Part shown: positions 11,301-23,000 of the stretch, piece after piece | How positions within the stretch are numbered: the first letter of the stretch is position 1 | How the letters are laid out: the number at the start of each line of letters is the position of its first letter | Origin: Cladobotryum mycophilum | Lineage: Eukaryota; Ascomycota; Sordariomycetes; Hypocreales; Hypocreaceae | Assembly: GCA_036429605.1 (NCBI GenBank) | Contig: JAVFKD010000015.1 | Span: forward strand, 519,421-583,420 | Direction of reading: 5' to 3' | DNA length: 64,000 bases | Made by a program: the position numbers and the translations under genes | Notes under the pieces: model-generated | Told to the model about the DNA's origin: nothing | What the model saw: the letters and a program-made list of their open reading frames with translations, nothing else | Databases searched by the model: none

Positions 11301-13502
11301 AGCAAGACGCCAAAGATTCTCGTCAAAGTATGAAGGAACCGCTACAATTGGTGTTCCCCGGAATGAAGCAAGCCCCTGTATCCTAAAGAGTGCATCTGAT
11401 AGGCTAGGTACAGCACAGTTGATAGCAAGCGGGGCGCCTTCTTTGCTTGAGGTGCGGAATAGATTGCGAGCAGACACACGAGGAAGCGAACGGAGTATTC
11501 CAGTATCAATGTATTGCACATTTTCAGGGAACGTCGCAGATGGGAGAATGCTAAGCAGTATCTTTGACTCTGGGAGAATTGAGCTCGCTTTGTCACGGAC
11601 CGCTCTAAGAATGTCAGAGTTTTCATCCTTTCCTGGATGGACGATCTCGTTTCGCAGTCCCAGCAGAGCGGAGGCTTCGTAGGTCTGGAAACCTCCCAAG
11701 GTAGCCTGGAAGTTGCCTTGATAGCGTGGGCCAAGCCCATAGTGAACCGCCAGATAATCATCACTCAGTACATCTTCAAACAAATGTGCCGACGCTAGAG
11801 ACCACTTTGAGAAAACAAGCCCCGAGCCATTTTGGCTGGATAGATCACGCGGGGTTCCAAGAAAGGCCTGCACAGGATTTGTCTTGTTCTGATTCGAATT
11901 GAACGAAGCGAATGTCTCGGTCGTGCCATTCGAAAGTGGCGGCATATGCGGGTAGCTGCAGCGGATCTGCTCAGCAAACTCCCCGTTGACATATAAAGAT
12001 GCCTTGCTCGTAGATAGCATTGTCTTCGGTCGGTAGTGAACGATTGCTATATGGTACCATTTCTTCTCTTTGAAAACCACAGATTTGAATCGCACACTAG
12101 GTTTATTGGAGAAAACAGAAGTCTGAAGAATAAAATTGCGAGTGTCTCTTTCAAGGTACATGAGCACAAAGCATGTCTGGGAGGAGTCAAAGACTCCGAA
12201 AATGGTGGTGTGTGCAGTAGGGTCGAACTTATCGACGCGTATCCAAGCAGTAAATGTATATCCAGCAGTTGATTGTGGAGGGAACGGTCGTCCAAGACTA
12301 GCAAGCTCAAGAGACGAGTGGCCATGGAGTGATAGATCAAACTGAAAGAAGGGTGGCCCTGTATTCAAAGACGTCATCTCCAAGCAGAAATCGGCAGCCT
12401 CTGATCCAGGAGTTGAGAGGAGGAATTGCACATCAGCCGGTTGATTGACTCCTAGGAACATGAGCAATCGACAAATCGTCAAAACTCGATCACGCTCAGA
12501 AGCTGCAAGCGTGGATTGCGGTGCGAAAGCAACCTCGAGGAATTGGGATAAAACTCCCGTGGAGTGAATAGCAGCTCGATTATATATCGAGACAGATGCT
12601 GCACATAAAATTGTCTCTAGTACAATTAGAGAGGCAGGGCTGGGGGGCGCATTTTCTGGTCTCGGAATTGCCATCCAGAAGCTTACAACAGCTCTGAGCA
12701 GCTCCGGGTGGCAGATTATAGTTTTAGCCGTAACCACTTCACGTACACTTGGACCAATATTATCGATGGATTGTGCTAGCACAAGATCCCATTGCTCATC
12801 CGCTCCATCGTCGTCGGGGTTCTCGTTGGAGGCATTGTCTCCGTGGTCAAGCTCGTGTTCGGGACGCAGAGCCTTGGCGGTAGACTGGCACAAAAGATCC
12901 AAGGCCTCATCGTCCAGCGAAAACGCAAGAAGCTTGCCAAATACATGACAGCTGGCCCAAGGGTCTGGTTCGGCTCCTCCCAAACCAATACTTGCAATGA
13001 TCTGCTCGAGCGCCTCCCATCCCCCTCCTGCCACTCTGTATCTAAAAAATCTCTTGTTCCCGGAATGTCCTCGGAAAGCAGCTGATAAGACATTTAAGAA
13101 AGTTCCTAACAACTTGAACAAGGCCAACATTTCACTTCCGGTACGCTTTTTGGGGTCATAATAGCCCGAGAATCCACGAAGGATATCAAGCACCGTCTCA
13201 AACCCGCCAGCATGACGAAAGGCATCTTGATTCGTCGAGGTGGGCGGGGAAGCTATAAGCAGGGCAAGATTCCGCAAGCCCCTTATAAGCTTGGAGATTT
13301 CGGGGTATCCGTCATCGCATCGAAAGGCAACGTCGCGGGAAAGGTCGTCGAGAAGACCACGGAGAACCTCCAGAGACTTGGGGGTGGAGTTGGAAGAGTT
13401 TGAGGCCGAGGTCGACGACCGATACCGCCGTGGAATGTTCAACATGTTCCTGTTTTGAAGCGAAATTGCATTCCAATGGACTCCCTCCCCGAGGCCCTTC
13501 AA
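5312..13502 (-). CDS. bph1: BEACH-WD40 protein (Bph1/neurobeachin-like), frame broken once
   Basis: This is a giant BEACH-family scaffold of membrane traffic and vacuole/lysosome biology. Exons as read: 13502-10829, 10775-10375, 10320-6131 (with one frame break), 6081-5395 and 5344-5312. The total is about 2,650-2,660 residues. In order I see an armadillo-like N-terminal region; a LamG/ConA-like domain (about 385-600, with the block YTFTAWIRVDKFDP); a PH-like BEACH-associated domain (about 1860-1985); the BEACH domain (about 2060-2345, with NFHYLMMVNTMAGRTFNDL, YPVFPWILADY, DLSKPMG and HYGTHYSS); and C-terminal WD40 repeats. The last intron has a GCTAAC branch site and yields the ending GDEDGRVYEWN. 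The frame changes near 9381-9405. I favour one missing base in the G5 run at 9381-9385; a 47-nt intron 9406-9452 is the alternative. The start is uncertain, since a second in-frame Met lies shortly downstream. Confidence 0.93.
9381..9385 (-). other. probable -1 frameshift in G5 run, BEACH gene
   Basis: Upstream of this run the frame encodes ..RRASSFVLLTAQKATQEQD. Downstream, the next long frame starts ..PPPSMPRPQPPQLK. One extra C on the coding strand in this run joins them with no stop. Alternatively GT..AG at 9452/9406 gives a 47-nt intron, but it has no good branch site and would remove a natural-looking peptide. Confidence 0.6.
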
Positions 13503-15635
13503 GGGTCCAGGATTTGCACAAGCAGTAACGGCATCGAGAGGTGGGCAATCGGTCTTGGAGCTACTGGCGCGGGGCGCATGAAGCTCTTGGGCAGTGATTG
13601 ATCAGATAACAGCCCTGTAGATGTACGGCGTCGAGAACTCGATGTGATTCCACGGGAAATTCGACGAAAAGCGATAGACTGTTGGAACCATCAATCTTTT
13701 ATCTCGGGTTCCTTGATATGTATCGAATCTCTCGGGTATTGGTCGATTCGGGGGGTTTGTTCACACGATTTGGGTCGTCGATGGAAGCTGGAGCCTGCTT
13801 GCCTGCCAACCAATCCATCTTCGTCAGTCAGCCTTGAAGACGTGGCTGAGCTATTGGGCTCAGGCTGGTGACGTGTGGCTACCGTAGCAGCCCCGCCTTT
13901 CCCAGGTAATCGATTGGCCCAGAGCACCTGCACCAACTGTAACTACCGATAAGCCCACTAAAGAGATTCATTGGCTACCTGGTACCTTCCTACTACTAGG
14001 AGGTAGGTACGACTGAATCATTTGTCGTGGAAATTCATACATGCTTGTCTGTGAAGAGCGATCATCAAATAAATGGGTTACTATTTCATAGCAATATCTC
14101 TCAAATAAGTCAGACACACAGGCACGCATCGGTTGATGAGCAAGATTGAGACACTACCAGATCTACTGGTTGTTAACAAAAAGGCGTCTTGGCAGCACTA
14201 CTTCAGTTTAATAGCTAGCCTACCCATAACCCATTTAAAGATGCGCAAGGAAGTGGACGTTGTTTTTATTAAATGCACGAAGGGTTCAAAGGTCGCCTCT
14301 AGAGCAAGAGCAACATACATAATGTTTAGAAACTGAACCTCTGCAGAAATGAATCCGCACCAGATGCAGTAGAGTGATGATATTAACGGTTTCTGATTAA
14401 ATGCCATCACTAGATCTTAGATCCATTGAGAGAAGTAAATTTGTCAAAGGGATCTTAACAAATAGACGATAATCTCCTATTATTCACAACCTATGAAAAT
14501 GATTCCGTTATCCCAAACATATTTATAGCTGATAAACCGGGTCTGAGCTGCATTGTATGCTGATGACAAGTTTTCGTCTTACTAAACCAACCAATCTATT
14601 TGTAAGTGATGGTAATATTACAGAATCGCCACTGTAATATTTCATTTCCTCTTACAGTAATGAATCATATGCTTTACAACTGTCATTTAACTTCCTCTAC
14701 TGCATTAAACCATTTACCCAATCGGTCAATTTCGCTGCTATATGCAAGGTATTCTGGCACATCGTTATAGGTTAGGCAATTCAATAATCATTCGGTCGCT
14801 CGACCCAGATGTAGACAGGAAATTCACGTGACAAGAGTGCGTGCAGTGTTCCCCTTTTGGATTCTTGTGGTCTCCTTCGTCTGAAAGCCTCAGGAGTCAG
14901 GAGTCAGGAGTCGTTCCTCCATCACCGCAAAATTCACCTCCATCTTCACCGTCAAAAGCCACTATGGATATTCAATTTGATAGAGAAGCATCTTTACTAG
15001 CGGTCAAGATCGTGTTCACACATTCACCGAATTGTTTCATACATAGCAAGCACTCCGTATGAGAGATTGCTTATCGGGTAAGACAATATAGAAGACCGAA
15101 CGATTAAGGTTGCATAAGCTTCAGGAGTCGAGGCCGAAGGGCGGCGCAGAGTTGGCTGGTGGCGGAACGCGGATGCAGCGCAAAGCCCAACAAAACAACA
15201 TATTTCCCCTTTGAATGTGTTTGTCAAACCAGCCACGGGTTTTTGGGAGGTTAGGTCGTATAAGACATTCATCCCCGTGATGAAATAAAAGGGTGGAATA
15301 TTGTGCAGTTAAATGGAGGAAATGAGAATGAGACCACCATTTTATCCTCCTTGCATAAAATGTGAACTCCGATTACGGCTGGATCGCTGCTTATCAGCGA
15401 CGTCATGACGCAATCTGAACGTGCTCACTTGGCTTCAGGGTCCCGTCCTGACTCTCCTGAGGATCCGTGATAAGCAGACAGAGCAGAAGCAACAAAGGCT
15501 ACCGCCACATTTTAATTAATGAAACCTCGGCACCGTTTTTACGTTTGTACAAGTACTTGGTTTGTTTGTTGGCACGGATGGTTTTTTTGCCGTGAAGGTT
15601 GGTTAGCCATGTTTGACAGCTTTGTATTGATTTGA

Positions 15636-15680
15636 TTTGCTTTGCTTTGCTTTGCTTTGCTTTGCTTTGCTTTGCTTTGC
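15636..15680. repeat. perfect (TTTGC)9 microsatellite
   Basis: Nine exact copies of TTTGC lie back to back. They are flanked by a TTTGA copy on the left and a TCTGC copy on the right. The array has an intact core with degenerating edges, as expected for replication slippage. Confidence 0.95.
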
Positions 15681-16464
15681 TCTGCGGAACGGGGCAGGTG
15701 ATTGAGGTGATTCAACTGGATAAGCACGTAAGGCGGACTCTCCCTTATGATGCTGATGATGCGCGCTGCACTGCCTCCCCCACAGCCGCGGTAGGTAGTC
15801 TCAGTTGCTGAGAGCTTAAGCTAGCCATCTCCTATCCGTAAGTAATATCCAAGAATATCAATTGATTCATTCATTGGGAGCCGCGGAGAAAGCTATCAAT
15901 ATATGGGGTTACAGTGAACCAAAAAAAGGCCGGTGGGGCTATTCGGAGTACGAGTACAGATCAGCCGTCACTGGGCCATTCTGATGGCACCTACATCTAC
16001 GACGGCTCGAACGGGCACAAAGATGAGCACACCCTCCCATGGCTCCTAATAGTGAACAGTCACGAGCACTTCCCCAGGAGTCGCCCTTGAGACAAGGCTC
16101 GTGACAGAACGCACGTGCCAGGGACGTCTGATGAGGCGGATCAGAAGGCTTTAGTGGCGACCAATCGGAGGGCCACGCCTCCCCGCATTATCGACCAAGG
16201 ACGGGGCCAGAATGTGTTGCTTTTTGCTTGCGTTGCCATGTTGCCATGCCCTGATTGCCCGCCCCCGTCCTGCAGGAGAGAGGGAGTGGTTTTCTTCGTT
16301 TGTTGAGGCTGTTTATCTGTTTGTTTGTTTGTCGGCACACAGACAGGGGAGGGCAGGGAGGGGGCGTGAGGAGTGGAGAACAGAAGAAGGGAGGATGCCA
16401 AGGATGTGTTGGCGAGAGACCTGGAAAGCTTGGAAGAATGATGATCCAGGGATGCACAAGGAGG

Positions 16465-16654
16465 TACGGAGTACGTACTTTACGCACGAGTTTAGTAGTA
16501 GTAGTACTCCGTAAGATTCCAGGAGATGTGACTTGTTGCCATGCAAACGGTCAGGCACTTTGAGCAAGGTACGGAGCAAGTGATCCAGGTTTGCATGACG
16601 ACAGAGTGTTTGAGGCGGTCGCGTCCGAACGCAGCACCACTGTAAGGTACGGAG
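16465..16654. repeat. cluster of TACGGAG / CTCCGTA words
   Basis: TACGGAGT (16465), ACTCCGTA (16506), and TACGGAGC twice (about 16570 and 16647) occur within 190 bp. Further ACTCCGTA/TACGGAGT copies lie at about 1926, 15052, 27204, 32510 and 41453, all outside the genes called here. Confidence 0.6.
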
Positions 16655-17674
16655 CACAGCGCAGTACAGTGCCAAGGAGGCCCTGCTCTCACCCAGTAAC
16701 AAGAGGTACACGTAGTACGCTACTGTCGTCTGTACACGTACTTGTACATTGCAGTACATTGAAGCTCACAAAAAGGCAAACCGACAACAGACTTTGTCAC
16801 AGGCGGTAAAGGGCAAAGCATAAACCCGAAATCTGGATTACTAACATCCATGGATGCACAATTACCTTGATAGTATGCCTGCACTCAACGTAAATCTTCA
16901 TGAATTAAACTCGGATGTTTACTTGCAGAAAAACAATTATTGATTGCGACGACTGCCTAGCTTCCACACTGCAGAAGGCTGAAGAGGAGCTTGATTGCTT
17001 GAGCTTGATTGAGCTTGCCCATGTCAATGTCTCACAGCCCAGGACCTGGATAGCTGATACAGGGTCTTATTTGCCAAGCGCATGTCTGAGGCCACACACA
17101 CTTCGCACTCACACACTGTACAAAGTATGGGGGAAGCTCCCTCCGACTTATGAGTGGGTCGGATGTACCAATGCAAGCAATCTGCAGTGCGCCAGGTACA
17201 AGTACAAGCTCCCCCTTGTACCCGGCTCCTTATCGCATTGTCCAGGGAACCATCGAGTCACCGGATTTGGCGCGGGGAGACTCCGCTAAACCCCTTTTAG
17301 GATGGTCCTTACGCCTTGCACTCAGTCAAGCCCCAGGCCCCGGTCCGCTGGGATGCGTCACCGCGCTACCGCTATTGATGCTTTGCTGAGGCAGCAACTC
17401 AAGCTGTCGCACTGTCGTCGCACTGCCGCCCTCTCGCCCTTATCTACCGCCTCCCATCTCGCCATCCTTTGAACCATTTCTTCTCTCCTCTTCATCACCT
17501 TTTACCTACTTATATCATCAATCCCTCACATCCTTTCATCGCCAACACACTTCCTCTTGCTTATAGAGTAGGAGGATCTTCTTTCTTTTACGTCTTGCCT
17601 CGTCTTTCCGTGTGTTGTTTGCAGCGCAGATAGACCATATTTCCCTCTCACATCAATCCATCCCAATCGCCATC

Positions 17675-19335
17675 ATGAGGACCGCCCTCGCTCTTTCAGT
17701 TGCGGCCGTTGCCCAGGCCAGCACTTTCAAGATTGGCACTATCCATCAGAACTCTGCTCCCGTTCTGAGCTCCATCGATGCCAACGCCATCCCGGACTCG
17801 TACATCATCAAGTTCAAGGACCACGTTGAGGACTCCGCTGTTGAGGAGCACCACTCCTGGATCCAGGACATCCACGGCGAAGGCGAGCAGCAGCGCCTTG
17901 AGCTCCGCAAGAGGAGCATCGACAGCTCCGAGCTCTTCAGCGGCTTGAAGCACACCTTCAAGATTGGCAAGCACTTCAGAGGCTATGCCGGCCACTTCCA
18001 TGAGGACATCATTGAGAAGGTCCGGAATCACCCGGATGTAAGCTCCCCAGTATACTACCCCACTGCAAAGCCAACACGCTAACCCTGTCATAGGTTGAGT
18101 ACGTCGAGCGCGATTCCATCGTCCACACTATGCTTCCCGTCGATCACAAGAACTCGATTGCCGAGGACAAGTGTTCCGGTGAGAAAGAGAAGGGCGCCCC
18201 TTGGGGTCTTGCCCGTATCTCTCACCGAGACAGACTCAGCTTCGGTACCTTCAACCAGTACCTCTACACTGCCGACGGTGGTGAGGGTGTTGACGCCTAT
18301 GTCATTGACACTGGTACCAACGTCAACCACGTTGATTTTGAAGGTCGTGCCAAGTGGGGTAAGACCATCCCCAACGGTGATGAAGATGAGGATGGAAACG
18401 GACACGGCACTCACTGCTCCGGTACTGTTGCCGGTAAGAAGTACGGTGTTGCGAAGAAGGCACACGTTTATGCCGTCAAGGTGCTCCGTTCTAACGGATC
18501 CGGTACCATGTCCGATGTCATGAAGGGTGTCGAGTGGGCTGCCCTCTCCCACATTGAGCAAGTCCAGCTTGCCAAGGATGGCAAGCGCAAGGGCTTCAAG
18601 GGCTCCGTCGCTAATATGTCTCTCGGCGGTGGCCGAACGGTCTCCCTTGACAATGCCGTCAACGCTGCCGTCAAGGCCGGTGTCCACATGGCCGTTGCCG
18701 CTGGCAATGACAACTCTGATGCTTGCAACAGCTCTCCTGCTGCTGCTGAGCTCCCCGTCACCGTTGGTGCCTCTGCCATTGGTGATGACCGTGCCTACTT
18801 CTCCAACTACGGCAAGTGCACTGATGTCTTCGCCCCTGGTCTGAGCATTCTCTCCACCTGGATTGGCTCCGACCACGCTGTCAACACCATCTCTGGTACT
18901 TCCATGGCCTCTCCCCACGTCTGTGGTCTCTTGGCCTACTACCTCTCCCTCCAGCCTGCCACCGACTCTGATTACTCCGTCGCTCCCATCTCCACCACTA
19001 CCCTCAAGGAGAACATTCTCTCCATCGCCACCAAGGATGCCCTCTCTGACATCCCTGAGGATACCCCCAACCTGCTCATCTGGAACGGTGGTGGCTGCAA
19101 GGACTACTCTCAGATCATCAAGGCTGGTGGTTACACCGTCAAGAACAAGACCTCTGCTAAGCCTTCTTCCATCAAGGAGCTCGAGGATGCCATCGAGGGT
19201 GACTTCCAGGTTATCTCCGGCAAGGTCATCAAGGGTGCTAAGCAGTTCGGCTCCAAGGCTGAGAAGTTCGCCAAGAAGATCCACGAGCTTGTGGATGAGG
19301 AGATTGAGGAGTTCATCCACGAGATTTCCGAGTAA
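17675..19335 (+). CDS. prb1: vacuolar serine protease B (subtilisin family, proteinase K-like)
   Basis: This is a subtilisin-family endopeptidase of the fungal vacuole (Prb1/PepC group). It functions in protein turnover and in maturation of other hydrolases. There are two exons, 17675-18037 and 18094-19335; the intron has GTAAGC, a CTAAC branch site and CATAG. The product is 534 residues. It has a signal peptide (about 1-15), an inhibitor I9 propeptide (starting at DSYIIKFKDHV and ending around HTML) and a peptidase S8 domain. The catalytic triad is visible: Asp193 in VIDTGT, His225 in GHGTHCSG and Ser391 in GTSMASPH. The C-terminal 70 residues are a Lys/Glu-rich helical tail. I chose the ATG that opens the signal peptide; an in-frame ATG at 17612 would add 21 residues that do not look like a signal. 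Identification is firm. Confidence 0.95.
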
Positions 19336-20055
19336 TGGGTTATTGATTAATTATGAATGAGTCTATTGACTGTGGGTATGGATTGGGAATTGGAGAGACG
19401 TCATTGGGTTATTACGAAGTTTGGGCGTAGAGCCATGGATTTTATGCGCGTGTAGTTTTTCCTTTAGTCTGTATTCCACATTGCATGGGGATAGAATCCC
19501 CCAGATCGGACACATGTATGGGAAGGTTGCTTTTTACATCGAGATGAATACATCTATATGTTGTACTATTGCGTATGAGTTTCGAGTTTTCGATGTGACA
19601 TGATGAAGTGATTGCGTTTAATACTTGGCCATTCTTAATTACACTTGACTGCTAGGTGAGTAGAAGAAGCTTTACTCCCAATGTCCATCTACCGGGTTCG
19701 TTTAGGTGTATTTCTTTCTATTCCTCAATATGGCCATCATGAGTCGGGACGTTGAAATGGCAGGAGTGGGAGACGACTTCATTCACCACCACCTTCCTTC
19801 AACAATAGTACGATCCGATCGCTACATCTGACGCCCATTCACCATGGTCGGGTTCTTTTCTTGTCAATCATCACAGTCATTCCATTATCATCCGCTGCAC
19901 TTACCAGCATCATCAACCGATCGTTATAATCCTCCTTAATCGATTCATCACAACTGGCAATATCGCTGTACGCTTTTAGTCTAGAAATAACTTGTTGTTA
20001 TCTTGTACGACTATTCCCTGGATATTCGGTGCGAGCAGCCGCGTGTGCGTTGGCA
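19336..20055. other. intergenic: prb1 3' flank and promoter of next gene
   Basis: This holds the 3' UTR of the protease and the 5' leader of the following plus-strand gene. It is AT-rich around 19,600-19,700. I see no gene or notable repeat. Confidence 0.6.
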
Positions 20056-23000
20056 ATGCTACGCCGAAATAGCTCCAAGAATACCCAGAGTCGCCGTCCC
20101 CTTGGCCGCAGCAAGTCTACTAATTCGATAGCCCGGAATCCCGTTCACGAATTAGTCAGTATCGAGCCCATTACCGCTCAGCGAGACGCATACATTGCAG
20201 CGAACCTGTCATACCACAGAGCTCAAGCTAAAGGGAAAGGTGGACAGGAGGTGGTCATGATGCCACGAGACTTGTCGAGAGCTGCTCTCGCAAGACGCAA
20301 CAGCTTCGCGAGTGGGCCCGACCTCATCAGCTGCTCTAGTCCAGTTCATCGAAATGACAGTGTTGCGGCTTCTCCTAAAATCCACCGCCAGCAGAGTGTT
20401 AGGTTTGCAGGCCCTAATGCTAAACCTAGGAGAGCTCTTGCAGCTCGTGCGAGTATGAACAGTGTTGCACCCAAAACAACGAGTTTAGTACTTCATGGGA
20501 CTGCGTATGCTGAAAACCAGCCTCCCGGAACAGGACCCTTGATCAACAAGAAGCTTAGAAAGCATGCTTCCGTCCAGAATTACAGACACACCCCTCGAAC
20601 GGATAACTCAACATATACACTCGAGGATGAGGTCATATCCATGCCACCATCGTATAGAAAGCTTCGGAAATCGAGATCAATGTATACCTCCTCTTTCAGC
20701 CAAACACCGAGTCATTTTAGTAATGGCGGCTCAGTTGACCGCTTTAAGGAATGGCTGACGACCCCTGGCCATACTTTAACAAAGGAGAACAAGTCTCTTG
20801 CTCCTGAGCTCCGGGCCCCCAAGTCTATGAGCTTCATCCGAGGCCACCATGGACGGTCACATGCTCGAACAAGCAGCAGTTATGCCGAAAAAGACTTGGC
20901 CGCTCATCTTGCACGCGAGGAGCTACGTGCTCAGTCAGAACACTCCAATCGACTGAAGTCTCAACCTTCCTTATTCTTTCGGTCCAAGCATAGACGCCAC
21001 CAAAGCTCGATTGGGTTCCCCAGGACTCTGCGCAACAGCAGTGAGAATAGCGCAGCTATATCGTCAGCCTTCTCCGGCGAAACCCTTTCCATTTCAAAAC
21101 AAGTCGGATTGCGTACCACGGCTCGTAAAGTGTCGAAATCGCTAAAAAGCAGGATCAAAGGCCTGTTTGGGCGCCCCAAGAGCGCTGACGATGCAGCGGA
21201 TTATGCTCAAGATCAACAATGTGACAACCATTCGGATGTCGACAGTTGTTTCCGTGTAAATGAGTCGGCCACTTTGACACAAGAAGCGTCCATGTCTCGG
21301 GTGCCATCACATCTGCCGTCTTTCCATGCGGTGCCTTCTAATCAGCAATTAAAATCCCGCCAAGGCAGCTTTGAGAGCATCAGAGGAGAGGACCAGGCAG
21401 TTGCTGAAGACAAATCGCGCGTCACGAGCTGGACAAACTCGACCACCAATACAGCCACGAGCTATGGAGTTCAAGGGAACTGGGAAAGTCAACACCTTGC
21501 TGCAATTAGGGAGATTGGGGTCCATGTACCCCCGATCACCTTGACTCATGCTCCGAACCAGCGGACCAAGGCCTCGTCGGAGGCGACTGTCACAATAAGG
21601 GGGCCATTAGTCGACAGCCAGCGTGTCTACTCTGCCTTGCTAAAAAGAATGGAAGAGGCTCGTCAGCAGGGAAAACAGTCGATGCAACTAGCTAGCCTAG
21701 AGAACCGTCGGATTCATCACCTCGAGTCGCTTGACAGCTCGCCTACCAAGAATCAATCTCAACGTACGCTGCGGGAGGGATCATCGCACACGATTCGTTG
21801 CGTCCAGGATGACGATGACGTCTTTCGAGACAATAGACGGGAGTCAATATCCTCGTGCAAATCCACTGGATCCACAGAGAGCGTCATCAGGCATAGGCCG
21901 ATTTCTCAAGGCGTTTCTACGTACAAGGCATTTCCAAACCCAACTGCTGGAGATGGCCTAGGATTGTCGCCGGGCAAAAGAGGGGCCACTTCAGGCGTAA
22001 ATCTTGAGCTCCCAAACGCTCTACCCACAAGAAACTCTGCATTCTTTGGGAGCCCAACATGTCATCTCTTTCGTACGGCAAGCCCATATCGTCGAGCATT
22101 GCGGGAAAATATAAAAGCAGCTCAAGAACATAACCAAGCGCCAGTTCCAAACACCAAATACCTAGGCTCGCTATCTGCCCTTAGTCTCCCTACGCGCCGT
22201 CCAAGCCCAGATGGTTCTGAAAAGGACATTCAAGAAACATATGCGGAGAGTGTGTATTCATGCACAAGCGATGGTAAGAAAGCTACCGACCATCGTCAGT
22301 GCGACACTTTTGCTGCTCGCAACTTTACAGAGTTATCAGGCAACAGTGAGCATGGAGCTGCCACAATATTTGTGAACGCCCCAGTGTATAGACCACATCT
22401 ACCTAGCAATCACAAAAGGGATATTTCTTCGGCAAGCTCGGTTGAGTGGAAAACATGGCTCAGCGCCAATGTCTCAAAGCTCGAGACGCCCTCGACAACT
22501 TTGAAGACTGATTTTCCCGAGGACTCCACAGACGTACGTCGTCCATTTGGACATGTGAGAGAGGAGGCTGAGATTGAACCCGAGGGAGATGCAGTAAAGG
22601 GAGAGGATAATAAGTCTGTAACGTCACATGCAGCTTTGCCATTGAAGCTGGTCGACATCCCTGCGAGCGTCCAAACTGCATCAACACCAGGATCCCAACA
22701 ACCCGCAGAACGCTGGCGTCGTCGATCCCACGTCTCGAATGAGAATACACCGCCGACATTGGATCGTTCCAAGGAACTTTTCCCCAAAGAAACACCACTA
22801 ATGCCATCGCGAAGCAACCTTTGCAATGTTCCGACTGCTACCAACGTCAATGCAACCGCATCTATGGAGTCTTGTTCTCGTAATGCAACTGAGTTGCCAC
22901 GCATGAGGTCCTTTAATACTCTTGGCAAGCCAAGTCCTACGCGAGAAGAAATACTCCACAAACGGCGATCACGAACGCGCCTCAGGAAGGGGGATGCACC

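Larger units (their letters stand above)
13503..17674. other. 4.2 kb gene-poor intergenic region
   Basis: No gene is supported. The BEACH 5' leader and promoter occupy the left end. About 14,040-14,800 is visibly AT-rich and stop-dense, perhaps old mutated DNA. At 14,890-14,912 AGGAGTC is repeated three times. 15,636-15,680 is a perfect TTTGC array. 16,465-16,660 contains four copies of a TACGGAG-type word. The last 250 bp are the pyrimidine-rich promoter and leader of the protease gene. Small open frames such as 16915-17289 (+) show no recognisable family. Confidence 0.55.

Noticed and set aside
18088..19320. 410-codon minus-strand frame opposite the protease gene
   Set aside because: It is a shadow of the strongly biased codon use of prb1. 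The plus strand carries the catalytic triad and the intron.
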